From: Enterococcus sp. 5H
GTDB lineage: Bacteria > Bacillota > Bacilli > Lactobacillales > Enterococcaceae
Assembly (NCBI RefSeq): GCF_028128615.1
Contig: NZ_AMDP01000014.1
Coordinates: forward strand, 62,001-126,000
DNA length: 64,000 nt
Direction: 5' to 3'
Shown here: in pieces, positions 46,137-55,453 of the stretch
Layout of the letters: every line of letters begins with the position of its first letter
Numbering within the stretch: the stretch's first letter is position 1
Made by a program: the position numbers and the translations under genes
The notes under the pieces: model-generated
Database searches by the model: none
What the model saw: only the letters and a program-made list of their open reading frames with translations
Told to the model about the DNA's origin: nothing

Positions 46137-47633
46137 ATGAACCAGACTTTGCGTCAATTTGGGCTTGTTTTATTGGCGATAGTACTGACAATTGGGGTTC
46201 TTTTTGCATTTTATCCACGGTTTATTCTAATTGTTTTAACACTATTGGAACTGATTTCTATTTTATTAAGTATTTATATTTTATTAAAAAAAACGGCAGT
46301 AACAAGTGTGAAAATTGCATGGGTTTTAACGTTGTATTGTGTACCGTTTGTAGGGTTGTTTTTATATCTCTTTTTTGGTCGAAGTAAGTTAAAAAGCAAT
46401 GCTGTTCAGCGAAAAGAGCAAGAAGAATTAGTTCAATATGTTCAAACACTGCACCAAGTAAAAGTCGACCCATTAAACAATTTACAGATGAAAAATGAAC
46501 GTTTATCTGCAAAAGCTGTGACTGGAGGAAATCAGTTCGAGGTACTTACAGATGGGGAAGAGACATTTGAAATGATTTTCTCTGCATTAAATGATGCACA
46601 TGACCATATTCACTTATTTTACTTTATCATCAAAGAAGATGAGGTAGCAGATCAGCTGCGCAAAATTCTAATTAGAAAAGCTTCGGAAGGTGTTCAGGTT
46701 CGTTTTGCTGTCGATGGCTTAGGTTCCTTGAAACTTTCGGATAGTTATCTTGACTCGTTGAAAGCAGCAGGCATTGAAGTTGCCGTTTTTAATCCAATTC
46801 GTTCGTTTTATCATATTTCTAGAGTAAATTGGCGCAATCATAGAAAAGTGATTGTAATCGATGGGAAAATTGGTTTTGCTGGCGGTTTGAATGTTGGAAA
46901 TGAATACTTAGGCATTACTCCTAAATTTTCACATTGGCGGGATACGCATTTGAAAATTACAGGACCGTTGGTTAATCAACTGCAGGAAACATTTTTATAT
47001 GATTGGCTTTACATGAAAAATACTTCAGGTAGTGCTAGTCAATTTATGTCTGAAACTTATTTTTCAGATGCAGCAGTCGGCAGTGATGAAGGGCAAGTAG
47101 TTTATGGCGGACCGTATGATTCAGAGCGGGTAGTTCGAGATGTTCTATTTAATATGATTGATTCAGCGAAAGAGAAAATTTCGATTGCCAGCCCTTATTT
47201 TGTACCTGACGATGAACTGCTCGCTTTGCTACGTCGGGCTGCGCGCAACGGGATTCAAGTAGAAATTATTATTCCAGGAAAAGGTGATCGTAAGCTTTCT
47301 TATTATGGGAATGATTATTATATCGAATCATTGCTTAGTGCAGGGATTCATGTATATAAATATGATGATACAGCATTTATTCACTGTAAAGTAATGATTG
47401 TTGATGACCAGATTGCTACGATTGGTTCAACAAATTTCGATATTCGCAGTTTTGATATTAATCATGAAATTTCGGTTATTTTATACAGCGGTCAAGCTAT
47501 ACAAACATTAGTTACTAATTTTAATACAGACCGTTCGAATGCAAAACAGATCACAGAACATGAATTGCTACAACGAACAACTTGGCAACGAATAAAAGCC
47601 AAATTGAGTGGACTTTTTGCACCGCTCTTATAA
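46137..47633 (+). CDS. cls: Cardiolipin synthase
   Basis: A 498-residue phospholipase-D superfamily enzyme that condenses two phosphatidylglycerols to cardiolipin at the membrane. Two hydrophobic helices at the N-terminus are followed by two HKD motifs, HRKVIVIDG (about 235) and HCKVMIVDDQ (about 416), each with the downstream GG-x-N or GS-x-N-x-D partner. All catalytic residues are present. The ATG at 46137 has AAGGAGA at the best distance; two earlier starts are possible. It stands alone. Confidence 0.92.
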   Translation: MNQTLRQFGLVLLAIVLTIGVLFAFYPRFILIVLTLLELISILLSIYILLKKTAVTSVKIAWVLTLYCVPFVGLFLYLFFGRSKLKSNAVQRKEQEELVQYVQTLHQVKVDPLNNLQMKNERLSAKAVTGGNQFEVLTDGEETFEMIFSALNDAHDHIHLFYFIIKEDEVADQLRKILIRKASEGVQVRFAVDGLGSLKLSDSYLDSLKAAGIEVAVFNPIRSFYHISRVNWRNHRKVIVIDGKIGFAGGLNVGNEYLGITPKFSHWRDTHLKITGPLVNQLQETFLYDWLYMKNTSGSASQFMSETYFSDAAVGSDEGQVVYGGPYDSERVVRDVLFNMIDSAKEKISIASPYFVPDDELLALLRRAARNGIQVEIIIPGKGDRKLSYYGNDYYIESLLSAGIHVYKYDDTAFIHCKVMIVDDQIATIGSTNFDIRSFDINHEISVILYSGQAIQTLVTNFNTDRSNAKQITEHELLQRTTWQRIKAKLSGLFAPLL

Positions 47634-47746
47634 AAAACGGAAGTAAAATACTACTTTTTAACTATAACAAAAGCCATTTCCTTGACGAAAAATGAAGTAC
47701 TGACTAGTATTTAAGAAAAGCGAGCAATAAGAAAGGAAGAAAAATT

Positions 47747-48220
47747 ATGAGCATCTATGATTATCAAGTCAAAACAACAAAAAATGAAACTGTTTCATTA
47801 GAGGATTATCGTGGAAAAGTGCTTTTAATCGTTAATACAGCCACTGGATGCGGCTTTACTCCTCAGTATGAAGGTCTAGAAAATTTGTACAAAAAATACC
47901 AAGAACAAGGTTTGGAAATTTTAGATTTTCCTTGTAATCAATTTGGGCATCAAGCGCCAGGGACCAATGAAGAAATCAGTGATTTTTGTCAAATGACCTA
48001 TCAAACAACTTTTCAAACATTCGGAAAAATCGATGTAAATGGTGAAAATGCTGATCCTTTATATGATTTTTTAAAAGGAGAAAAAGGTGGGCTTTTAGGT
48101 GGTGCGATCAAGTGGAACTTTACTAAGTTTTTAGTGGATCGAGATGGAAAAGTTGTTAAGCGCTTTGCTCCAACTGTGGAACCAGAAAAAATTGCTGGAG
48201 ATATCAAAAAGTTACTTTAA
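47747..48220 (+). CDS. Glutathione peroxidase-family protein (thiol peroxidase)
   Basis: A 157-residue cytoplasmic peroxidase. The peroxidatic Cys35 lies in NTATGCGFT, with the tetrad partners Gln65 (FPCNQFG), Trp123 and Asn124 (KWNFTKF). A second Cys at 63 or 81 could act as resolving residue, which would make it thioredoxin-dependent as for most bacterial members. It reduces H2O2 or lipid hydroperoxides. AAGGAAG precedes the ATG, and a terminator follows. Confidence 0.92.
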   Translation: MSIYDYQVKTTKNETVSLEDYRGKVLLIVNTATGCGFTPQYEGLENLYKKYQEQGLEILDFPCNQFGHQAPGTNEEISDFCQMTYQTTFQTFGKIDVNGENADPLYDFLKGEKGGLLGGAIKWNFTKFLVDRDGKVVKRFAPTVEPEKIAGDIKKLL

Positions 48221-48234
48221 AAGAGGCTAGTTTG

Positions 48235-48275
48235 CTAAGTGTGGAGTGAAGATACATTTTACTCTGCACTTTTAA
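48235..48275 (+). terminator. Terminator after the glutathione peroxidase gene
   Basis: AAGTGTGGAGT pairs with ACTCTGCACTT (two wobble pairs), followed by TTAATTT. Confidence 0.6.
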
Positions 48276-48379
48276 TTTATATTTTGGATGAGGAATTAGG
48301 TCTATTTGAAAAAATGATCTTTGATAAAATGTGTTATACTTTCCTAAAAGAAATAAAAACGTTTATGAAGGAGAGTTAA

Positions 48380-48781
48380 ATGAAAAAGTTAGTTAGAGCA
48401 AGTATGTTTTATATGATTTTTGGTTTGTTGGCAGGTGTTTACTATCGTGAATTCACTAAGTTCCATGAATTTACTGATAAAACGCAGTTAAGTACGCTAC
48501 ATACACATGCACTTGTCTTAGGAATGATATTCTTAATTATTGTTTTACTGTTGGAAAAGAATTTTCAAATTATGAAACATAAGAATTATCAAAAGTTTTA
48601 CATTCTTTATAATATCGGCTTGGGAATTACATTATTAATAATGCTGATTCACGGTACTATGACGGTGCTAGACTACTCCTATAGTGCCGCAATCTCAGGT
48701 GTTGCAGGCATTGGGCATATTATCATGACTATAGGTCTGGGCTTCTTTTTTAACGTGTTATTTGGTTCTATTAAAGAATAA
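48380..48781 (+). CDS. DUF2871-family membrane protein
   Basis: A 133-residue protein with four membrane helices. The layout (YMIFGLLAGVYYREFTK, TLHTHALVLGMIFLIIVLLLEK, then two more helices ending GLGFFFNVLFGS) matches DUF2871. The buried His pairs (LHTHA, IGHI) recall heme-copper-oxidase-like folds but nothing is proven. AAGGAGAG precedes the ATG. It is a single gene with a terminator after it. Confidence 0.75.
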   Translation: MKKLVRASMFYMIFGLLAGVYYREFTKFHEFTDKTQLSTLHTHALVLGMIFLIIVLLLEKNFQIMKHKNYQKFYILYNIGLGITLLIMLIHGTMTVLDYSYSAAISGVAGIGHIIMTIGLGFFFNVLFGSIKE

Positions 48782-48805
48782 ATTTTTGTGTCATCTGTTT
48801 ATCTG

Positions 48806-48850
48806 GTATAAATCAAAACTATGTTTTTGTTTTGATTTATACTTTTTTAT
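48806..48850 (+). terminator. Terminator after the DUF2871 gene
   Basis: A 14-bp perfect stem (48806-48819 with 48829-48842) followed by T6. Confidence 0.85.
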
Positions 48851-49021
48851 TTATAATTTAGACTAGTCAATGAGCTCTTTTAGAAAGAAAATTTAAAAAA
48901 ACTTAGTTGAAACAGGAAAAATAAATACGTTTTGTCATCCTTATCTTTGTTGATTTTATTGCTATTAGTAGAAAAAAAAGATAAAATACAAACCATATTG
49001 ATGAAAAGGTGGTAAAGAAAA

Positions 49022-49717
49022 TTGGACGCAAATATATTTAGTTTGGTCGGAGTACTGATCGTTATTGTTGGATTTGCTTTAAAATTAGATTCGATTCTAA
49101 TTGTTGCGGCATCACTAATTGTAACGGCTTTAGTTAGCGGCATGGGTTTAACTGCGATGTTAGACATTCTTGGGACAAGTTTTGTATCAAATCGAGGTAT
49201 GGCAATTTTTATTATTATTATGTTAGCTACAGGAACATTAGAGAGAAACGGTTTGAAAGAATCTGCTGCACGTATGATTAGAAAAACCAAAAAAGTTAAT
49301 GCAAGTGTAATTTTAATGATTTATGGTGTTTTCAGAACCGTTTTTGCGGCATTCAATGTTAGCTTTGGCGGTGTTGCAGGATTCGTTAGTCCGATTGTTT
49401 ATCCAATGATGGAAGGCTCTGTTGAATCTAAAAATTTACCGGATAATGAAGAGTATTTTGAAGAGTTAAAAGGAATGTCTTCTGCTATGGAAAATATCAC
49501 ATGGTTCTTCGGTCAAAACCTATTTATCGGTGGAGCTGGAGCGTTGTTAGTACAGTCAACATTGAAAAATTTGGGCTATGAAGTATCATTAGTGAACTTG
49601 ATGCTGGTTGAAATTCCAGTGGCTCTTGTGGCATTAATTGTTGCATGTGTTTACTTCTATATTAAAGACAAGCGCTTGATGAAAAAATATTACGGCGAAC
49701 AAAAAGGAGGAAACTAA
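49022..49717 (+). CDS. DUF969 membrane protein of the pcp operon
   Basis: A 231-residue integral membrane protein with about six helices, of the DUF969 family (start FSLVGVLIVIVGFALKLDSI; GNLE-like TGTLERNGLKESAARMIRK). It starts at TTG after AAAGGTGG. DUF969 and DUF979 proteins occur together next to pyrrolidone-carboxylate peptidase genes, which suggests a two-component carrier for 5-oxoproline or pyroglutamyl peptides; this is an inference from gene order. The gap to the DUF979 gene is three bases. Confidence 0.8.
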   Translation: MDANIFSLVGVLIVIVGFALKLDSILIVAASLIVTALVSGMGLTAMLDILGTSFVSNRGMAIFIIIMLATGTLERNGLKESAARMIRKTKKVNASVILMIYGVFRTVFAAFNVSFGGVAGFVSPIVYPMMEGSVESKNLPDNEEYFEELKGMSSAMENITWFFGQNLFIGGAGALLVQSTLKNLGYEVSLVNLMLVEIPVALVALIVACVYFYIKDKRLMKKYYGEQKGGN

Positions 49718-49720
49718 AAA

Positions 49721-50665
49721 ATGGACTTCTTTTTTAGCTCGGATGTTTTATTAGGTGAAAAGTTGTTAGAACTTATTTATATGATTATGGGTTTGATTGG
49801 GATTGGAACAGGGATCTACAACTTTATGGATCAGACGAACAAGCACCGTTATGGCTCAGGTTTTTTCTGGACGATTTTAGGTATTGTAATCGGATTTGGA
49901 CGCTGGATTCCTAGTACTTTCACAGGTATTCTAATTTTAGCAATGACAGTTCCAGCGATTTTCCATAAAGTAACCAAAGGGAAAAGTCATGCTGCAAGCA
50001 AAGAATATATGGAAAAAATGGCAGATAAAATCGGTAATCGTATTTTTATTCCAGCTTTAAGTATTGGTTTTGTAGCGATTCTTGTCGCTTTGTTTACAAA
50101 ATTAGGTGCTCTTGTTGGTGTGGGAATTGGGGTATTTCTAGCAATTATTTTATTAATGGTATTTTCAAAAGACAATAAACCTGCTGTTTTCTTTAAAGAT
50201 ACTGTTGATATGTTAGGTACGGTAGGTCCGTTATCTATGTTGCCGATGTTATTAGCTTCATTAGGTGCAGTCTTTACTCAAGCTGGCGTAGGTGAAGTTA
50301 TTTCAAAAGGTGTTAGCAGTATTGTTCCAGCAGGTAACGTTACGGTTGGGATTATTATTTATGCAATCGGAATGGTTATCTTTACAATGATTATGGGAAA
50401 TGCGTTTGCGGCGATTACTGTTATGACCGTGGGGATTGGTGCACCATTTGTACTGAACTATGGCGCTGATCCGGCTTTAATTGGTATGATTGCTCTTTCT
50501 TGTGGTTTCTGTGGTACCTTAATGACACCGATGGCAGCAAACTTCAATATTGTGCCGGTAGCGATTTTAGAGATGAAAGATAAATACGGCGTAATTAAAA
50601 ATCAAATTTTCGTGGCGTTGTTTATGCTTGTTTTTCAAATTTTGTATATGATTATTTTTAACTAA
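49721..50665 (+). CDS. DUF979 membrane protein, copy 1
   Basis: A 314-residue membrane protein with about eight or nine helices. The family blocks PLSMLPMLLASLGAVFTQAGVG (part), TMIMGNAFAAITVMTVGIG and CGFCGTLMTPMAANFNIVP identify DUF979. The G-N-x-F-A and C-G-T-L-M-T-P-M motifs look like a transport site. It is co-transcribed with DUF969 (three bases upstream) and pcp (17 bases downstream), and is paralogous to the DUF979 gene at the end of the operon. Confidence 0.82.
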   Translation: MDFFFSSDVLLGEKLLELIYMIMGLIGIGTGIYNFMDQTNKHRYGSGFFWTILGIVIGFGRWIPSTFTGILILAMTVPAIFHKVTKGKSHAASKEYMEKMADKIGNRIFIPALSIGFVAILVALFTKLGALVGVGIGVFLAIILLMVFSKDNKPAVFFKDTVDMLGTVGPLSMLPMLLASLGAVFTQAGVGEVISKGVSSIVPAGNVTVGIIIYAIGMVIFTMIMGNAFAAITVMTVGIGAPFVLNYGADPALIGMIALSCGFCGTLMTPMAANFNIVPVAILEMKDKYGVIKNQIFVALFMLVFQILYMIIFN

Positions 50666-50682
50666 GAAAGGATGAATAGAAT

Positions 50683-51327
50683 ATGAAAATAGTAGTAACT
50701 GGTTTTGATCCATTTGGCGGAGAAAAGATTAATCCTGCATATGAAGCGGTAAAATTGTTACCAGATACCATCAATGGTGCGACGATTGTTAAAGTTGAAG
50801 TACCGACTGTCTTTGGCGAAAGCGGGAAACGAGTAAAAGAAGCAATTGAACAGGAACAACCAGATGTGGTTTTATGTGTAGGTCAAGCAGGTGGACGTGG
50901 TGCTGTTTCGTTTGAACGTGTAGCAATCAATTTAGTCGAAGCTAGAATTCCGGATAATAAAGGCAATCAACCACTAGGCGAAAAAGTCAAAGAAGATGGC
51001 GATACAGCTTATTTTACGTCATTACCAATCAAAGCGATGTTAAAACATGTAAACGATCATGGATTACCTGCGTACATTTCTTATACAGCCGGAACGTTTG
51101 TCTGTAATGAAATTATGTATCAATTACTTTATATGATTGATAAAGAATTCCCAACAATTAAAGGCGGATTTATCCACGTACCCTTTGAACCTGGTCAAGT
51201 AATCGGGAAAGCAGTAGACACACCATCAATGCCGATTCCAACAATCGCTAAAACCTTAGAACTAGCAATCGAAGCGATCACATTGAATGATGAAGAAATT
51301 GAATTAAACGTTGGTACAACTCACTAA
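50683..51327 (+). CDS. pcp: Pyrrolidone-carboxylate peptidase (pyroglutamyl peptidase I)
   Basis: A 214-residue cysteine peptidase that removes N-terminal pyroglutamate from peptides in the cytoplasm. The triad is Glu78 (SFERV), Cys141 (GTFVCNE) and His165 (FIHVPF). The start [20 protein letters not shown] is the family signature. It is embedded between DUF969/DUF979 membrane genes, so the unit probably imports and degrades pyroglutamyl peptides. AAGGATG precedes the ATG. Confidence 0.95.
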   Translation: MKIVVTGFDPFGGEKINPAYEAVKLLPDTINGATIVKVEVPTVFGESGKRVKEAIEQEQPDVVLCVGQAGGRGAVSFERVAINLVEARIPDNKGNQPLGEKVKEDGDTAYFTSLPIKAMLKHVNDHGLPAYISYTAGTFVCNEIMYQLLYMIDKEFPTIKGGFIHVPFEPGQVIGKAVDTPSMPIPTIAKTLELAIEAITLNDEEIELNVGTTH

Positions 51328-51344
51328 AGAAAGCAGATAAGCAA

Positions 51345-52304
51345 ATGACTTTTTTTCTAAATCCTGAAATACCACTGAACGACAAATTGCTGGAAGGCCT
51401 ATTTATGATTATGGGTTTCATGTGTTTTTATGTCGCTAGTAAACATTTAAAAAATTGGCAAAATCGTATTAGCCGTGAATCTTTTCTTTTTTGGGCCTTG
51501 TTAGGAACAGTACTGGCATTTGGACGTTTTATTCCAAGTGCAGTTGTTGGTGGTTTGATTTTAATTATGACAATCCCGGCAATTCGTAAACGAGTCGTTC
51601 CATTTAAGCAATTAACAAAACAAAAACCAGCAGAAGCCTTTAAAAATCAAGGAGCAAAGATCTTTATTCCTGCATTGGCGATTGGAATCGTCGCGATACT
51701 GTGTTCTTTTTTTACAACGATTAGTTCCTTAGTCGGTATTGGGCTGGGTGTTTTATTATCAATGCTGATTTTGCATCTATATTCGAGAAGAAATACTGCA
51801 TTTGTTTTTTTAGAAGATGGTGCTACTATGCTAGAAAATGTTGGACCGTTATCCATTTTACCAATGTTACTTGCTTCGTTGGGAGTCATTTATACAGAAG
51901 CGGGTGTTGGTGACGTCGTGGCTAAAGGGATTCAATCTGTTGTTCCTAAAGGAAATATTTTTATTGGAATTGTATTATTAGCAGTGGGGATGGTTATTTT
52001 TACCATGATTATGGGTAACTCGTTTGCTTCGATTACGGTGATGTTAGTAGGAGTAGGATATCCATTTGTGTTAAGTTATGGAGTAGATCCAGTAATTGGA
52101 ATGGTTGCTTTAACGTGTGGATCATGTGGTACTTTAATGACACCAATGGCAGCAAATTTCAATATTGTACCAGTAAATATCTTAGAAATGAAAGACAAAT
52201 ATGGTGTTATAAAAAATCAAATTGTGGTTTCGCTAATTTTATTAGTGTTCCAAATTGGCTATATGTATTTTTTAGTTCATTATGGTTCGATGTTCTTTTC
52301 TTAA
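51345..52304 (+). CDS. DUF979 membrane protein, copy 2
   Basis: A 319-residue paralogue of the protein encoded at 49721-50665. The two share long blocks (MVIFTMIMGN, TLMTPMAANFNIVP, ILEMKDKYGVIKNQI). It follows pcp by 17 bases and has only a weak ribosome site (AAAGAAAG). No second DUF969 partner is present, so it may form an alternative pair with the same DUF969 subunit. A strong terminator closes the operon. Confidence 0.8.
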   Translation: MTFFLNPEIPLNDKLLEGLFMIMGFMCFYVASKHLKNWQNRISRESFLFWALLGTVLAFGRFIPSAVVGGLILIMTIPAIRKRVVPFKQLTKQKPAEAFKNQGAKIFIPALAIGIVAILCSFFTTISSLVGIGLGVLLSMLILHLYSRRNTAFVFLEDGATMLENVGPLSILPMLLASLGVIYTEAGVGDVVAKGIQSVVPKGNIFIGIVLLAVGMVIFTMIMGNSFASITVMLVGVGYPFVLSYGVDPVIGMVALTCGSCGTLMTPMAANFNIVPVNILEMKDKYGVIKNQIVVSLILLVFQIGYMYFLVHYGSMFFS

Positions 52305-52316
52305 GAAATTCGGTTA

Positions 52317-52373
52317 CTAAGTGCTTGATATATAATAACTCAAAGAGTTATATATCAAGCACTTAGTTTTTTT
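52317..52373 (+). terminator. Strong terminator of the pcp operon
   Basis: A stem of 22 pairs with one 3-base bulge (52317-52341 with 52345-52366), followed by T7. Confidence 0.88.
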
Positions 52374-52464
52374 GCGTAAAGCAGATTAATAGAAGAAAAT
52401 GGAATTTTGTCTTAAAGTTAAGGTAGATTCAATTGGTGAAAAAGTTTGAAAGGAATGGTGTAAG

Positions 52465-52905
52465 ATGGTTGAGTCGCTCTCATTGCTTGAAGGAAGTTGG
52501 ATAATTAAAGGTACAGATTTTCCGATGTGGGCATCAAAAAAACGGAAAAATCCAATGATTACGTATAAAAAAATATCTAATAATCCCACTAAATTTTTAG
52601 ATACAGTAAAGTATGAAACAAAAAGCAAATCCAAGCAAATTGATGGTATTGATACATATAGCACAACTAAATTTATTTGGCGGGGGAAAGGTATCTTGAA
52701 AGTATTGAAAAGTGAATGGTCTATCCTTGTGCTGACCGAGAGAATTTTAGTCATAAGATTTGAACGTTCGCTTGTAACTCCAGCAGGAATAGATATTTTA
52801 GTGCGAGATAACGTAGAAGTTGATGATCCAAAGCAATTTATTTTGGAGTCGCTAAAAGACGGTATATTAAAGAAGGAAGAGATAGAGTGTTTAATTTGGC
52901 TTTGA
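52465..52905 (+). CDS. Uncharacterised lipocalin-like protein
   Basis: A 146-residue cytoplasmic protein without signal peptide. The pattern LLEGSWIIKGTDFPMW, KNPMITYKKIS, VKYE, IDGIDTYSTTKFIWRGKGIL and WSILVLTERILVIRF suggests an eight-stranded barrel with the opening G-x-W of lipocalins. I know no function for it. Another frame on the minus strand (52386-52946) overlaps it and is longer, but looks like a composition shadow. It is preceded by AAGGA, at a slightly long distance. It is followed by 350 bases without a gene. Confidence 0.55.
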   Translation: MVESLSLLEGSWIIKGTDFPMWASKKRKNPMITYKKISNNPTKFLDTVKYETKSKSKQIDGIDTYSTTKFIWRGKGILKVLKSEWSILVLTERILVIRFERSLVTPAGIDILVRDNVEVDDPKQFILESLKDGILKKEEIECLIWL

Positions 52906-53255
52906 AGATCGAAAATACCTTTTAGAGAATTAACTTGAATAAACAATGAAGGTTATCTTCATTCAATCTTTTGTGATGAAACTTTTGATTTTGAAGATCT
53001 TTTCTGCTTATCCAATAATTGAAAAAATGTCCTTGAATAAGCTTTGGGTTTTTAGTCAGAAAGTTATTGAAGCGATTATACAGAGGGCACATTCAAAAAT
53101 GCTTATTATTTAGTAAAGATTGAGACTGATTTTTAGTGCCTAGTTAGTCAAACTTAAGGCGGAATAGGCATGAGGTTGAAGTGAAGATTTATATTTAGCA
53201 GTCTGATTATCTTTGTGTTAAACTATCCTTATCAATTGATAAGGGGGAGAGGGAA
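52906..53255. other. 350-bp gene-free region with an operator-like palindrome at its end
   Basis: It is AT-rich and no gene is recognised. ATTGAGACTGATTTTTAGTGCCTAG (part, near 53119) weakly recalls the dispersed repeat. The last 30 bases contain the palindrome at 53227-53244. Confidence 0.4.
53227..53244. promoter_or_regulatory. Perfect 18-bp palindrome before the DUF2177 operon
   Basis: CCTTATCAATTGATAAGG is an exact palindrome directly abutting the ribosome site GGGGGAGAGGG. It could bind a dimeric repressor at the promoter or start of transcription, or fold to control translation. Confidence 0.55.
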
Positions 53256-53669
53256 ATGGTTCAATTTTTCAAACTTTTTTTAATAAGTGCTGTTGTTTTC
53301 TTAATATTTGATCTCTTTTGGCTACTTGTTGTTTCAAAGAAGATGTATCAACAGTTTATTGGTCATCTAATGGGAGAGGTCCAAATTGCACCGGCTATCC
53401 TTTTTTACATCATTTATGTGATTGGTGTGACGATTTTTGTTTTGATTCCAGGTATTGATAAAAATAGTTTGAGTTATATAATTTTAGCAGGAGCATTTTT
53501 TGGATTTGTCTGCTACGCTACATATGATCTGACAAATTTGGCAACACTTAAAAATTGGCCAATTACGATGACAATTATTGACCTAATTTGGGGAGCATCT
53601 GTTACAGCAGTTACATCAATTATTGTTTATTTTATTAATTTAAAATTCTTTGGAGGCGCAGGATCATAA
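53256..53669 (+). CDS. DUF2177-family membrane protein
   Basis: A 137-residue protein with four helices. The start VVFLIFDLFWLLVVSKKMYQ and the GAFFGFVCYATYDLTNLATL segment with WP-x-x-x-x-x-x-D-x-x-W-G (NWPITMTIIDLIWGA) are the DUF2177 signature. The function is unknown. Its stop overlaps the start of the DAK2/DegV gene (TAATG), so the three-gene operon is translationally coupled. Confidence 0.82.
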   Translation: MVQFFKLFLISAVVFLIFDLFWLLVVSKKMYQQFIGHLMGEVQIAPAILFYIIYVIGVTIFVLIPGIDKNSLSYIILAGAFFGFVCYATYDLTNLATLKNWPITMTIIDLIWGASVTAVTSIIVYFINLKFFGGAGS

Positions 53670-55453
53670 TGGGAGATATAGATAGTCACCGTCTGTTAAA
53701 AAGTCTGTTTAATGGGGCATCAGAAGTCATTGGAAGAAAAGAAGAGTTGAATAGCATTAATGTCTTTCCTGTGGCTGATGGAGATACAGGCAGTAATCTT
53801 GCTTCATTAATGCAAGGGCTTCTTGACAACGTACCCCAAAAAGGAAACTCAATAAAAGAGTTGCTCGATGATGTTTCTTCAGCAGCATTGATAGGGGCAA
53901 GAGGCAATTCGGGAATTATTTTTGCGCAGTATTTAAGTGGTGTTGCTGAATGTTATCATCAGTCAGAAATATCCTCTAAAGCTTTGGTTCAAGCTTTCCA
54001 AGATTCAGTAAATAAAGCTTATGAAGCTGTTTTAGAGCCAAAAGAAGGAACCATTTTGTCAGTCATTAGTGCTTGGGCGCAAAAACTTGCCGCTTCATAT
54101 GAGAAAGGTAATTCTCTTGAACAATCATTAATAGCTGCACAAAGTATTGCTGAAGAAGCGTTAATTCATACCCAGTTTCAAATGGTTATTTTAAAGAAAA
54201 ATCGAGTAGTTGATTCTGGTGCTAAAGGTTTTTATTATTTTATCACAGGTTTCACAGATGCTTACTGTAATCAAGTCACAACTGTCGTTTCAACCTCAGA
54301 GATAAACAATCAAGTAATCAAATTTGAGAAACATGAAGTAACAACGGAACCTAGTTTTCGCTATTGCTCTGAATTTATTTTAAACCAACCTAGTATTTCA
54401 CAAAATCAATTGAAAAATCTTCTAAAAAAAGAAGGAGATTCTATTGTTGTTGCTGGAAATCAAAAAAAACTAAAGATTCATGTCCATACGAATACCCCTG
54501 GTAAAATCTTAGCATTACTAGAAGCATATGGAAGCATAATGTACCAAAAAGTCGATGATATGCAATTGCAGTATCAGGTTACAAAAAAAAAACGTGCAAG
54601 AATTGCGATTGTTACTGACTCAATTGCAGATATTCCAGAAGCATTTATATTAAAACATCAAATTCATGTATTACCAATAAATATTTTAACAGACGAATCC
54701 AGTTATTTAGACAAGTTAACGATTAATCCAGAAATTATTAAAGAAAAACAAGCGAATGGAATAAAAATGAGTACGGCGCAACCAGATATCCGAACGATAG
54801 ATTCATTACTATCATTTTTAGAAAATAAGTATAAACAAGTGTTGATTATTACAGTTTCTTCAAAATTAAGCGGGACATATCAACTAATTATGCAAAGGAT
54901 TAAAGAGAAAAAATTATCTAAAGATTGGATACAAGTTGTTGATTCTAGAAATAATTCAGTTGCTCAAGGATTACTAGTAAAAAAAGCAGTTCAATTCATA
55001 GAAGATGGCCATGCATTTGAAAAAGTAGTAGAAGAAACAAATAAAACAATTGACCGTATTTTTATTTATGTGGCTGTTGCGGATTTATCTCCAATGATCC
55101 AATCTGGAAGAATTCCTTCTTTAATAGGCACGTTGGTGCAAAAATTAAGGATACTACCAACCGTTAGTTTGGATCATACTGGGCAGGGAAACTTAACTGG
55201 AATATCGTTTAGCCAACAACAAAATATAAAAAAAATAATGAAAAATATTTTTAAATTTGTGAAAGACGATAAACTTGACGAAATAGCCTTCGCTCATGTT
55301 TGTGCCAAAGAACAAGCAGAACATTTAGAAAAACGTATAAGAACTGAAATCGGTCAACCATCTAGTATTGTAGATAGCTCAGCTGCAATAGCAATTAGTG
55401 CAGGCGTAGGTAGCATTGCAATTGCCGGAATCAAAAAGGAGAGAAAGTTATGA
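53669..55453 (+). CDS. DAK2-DegV fusion protein (fatty-acid kinase-like)
   Basis: A 594-residue cytoplasmic protein joining two partners. Residues 5-195 are a DhaL/DAK2 kinase domain ([18 protein letters not shown] binds ATP-Mg; [11 protein letters not shown]). A middle region (about 225-310, FRYCSEFIL) as in FakA follows. Residues 310-594 are a DegV / FakB lipid-binding domain ([21 protein letters not shown]-like [26 protein letters not shown]). In FakAB systems these act as separate proteins that phosphorylate fatty acids; here one chain could bind and phosphorylate. It overlaps both neighbours (TAATG before; four bases with the DUF1295 gene after). Confidence 0.85.
   Translation: MGDIDSHRLLKSLFNGASEVIGRKEELNSINVFPVADGDTGSNLASLMQGLLDNVPQKGNSIKELLDDVSSAALIGARGNSGIIFAQYLSGVAECYHQSEISSKALVQAFQDSVNKAYEAVLEPKEGTILSVISAWAQKLAASYEKGNSLEQSLIAAQSIAEEALIHTQFQMVILKKNRVVDSGAKGFYYFITGFTDAYCNQVTTVVSTSEINNQVIKFEKHEVTTEPSFRYCSEFILNQPSISQNQLKNLLKKEGDSIVVAGNQKKLKIHVHTNTPGKILALLEAYGSIMYQKVDDMQLQYQVTKKKRARIAIVTDSIADIPEAFILKHQIHVLPINILTDESSYLDKLTINPEIIKEKQANGIKMSTAQPDIRTIDSLLSFLENKYKQVLIITVSSKLSGTYQLIMQRIKEKKLSKDWIQVVDSRNNSVAQGLLVKKAVQFIEDGHAFEKVVEETNKTIDRIFIYVAVADLSPMIQSGRIPSLIGTLVQKLRILPTVSLDHTGQGNLTGISFSQQQNIKKIMKNIFKFVKDDKLDEIAFAHVCAKEQAEHLEKRIRTEIGQPSSIVDSSAAIAISAGVGSIAIAGIKKERKL

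Noticed and set aside
52386-52946. A 186-codon frame on the minus strand overlapping the lipocalin-like gene
   Set aside because: Its composition (Ser/Phe/Ile-rich) fits a reverse-strand shadow. The plus-strand protein has coherent motifs and a ribosome site.
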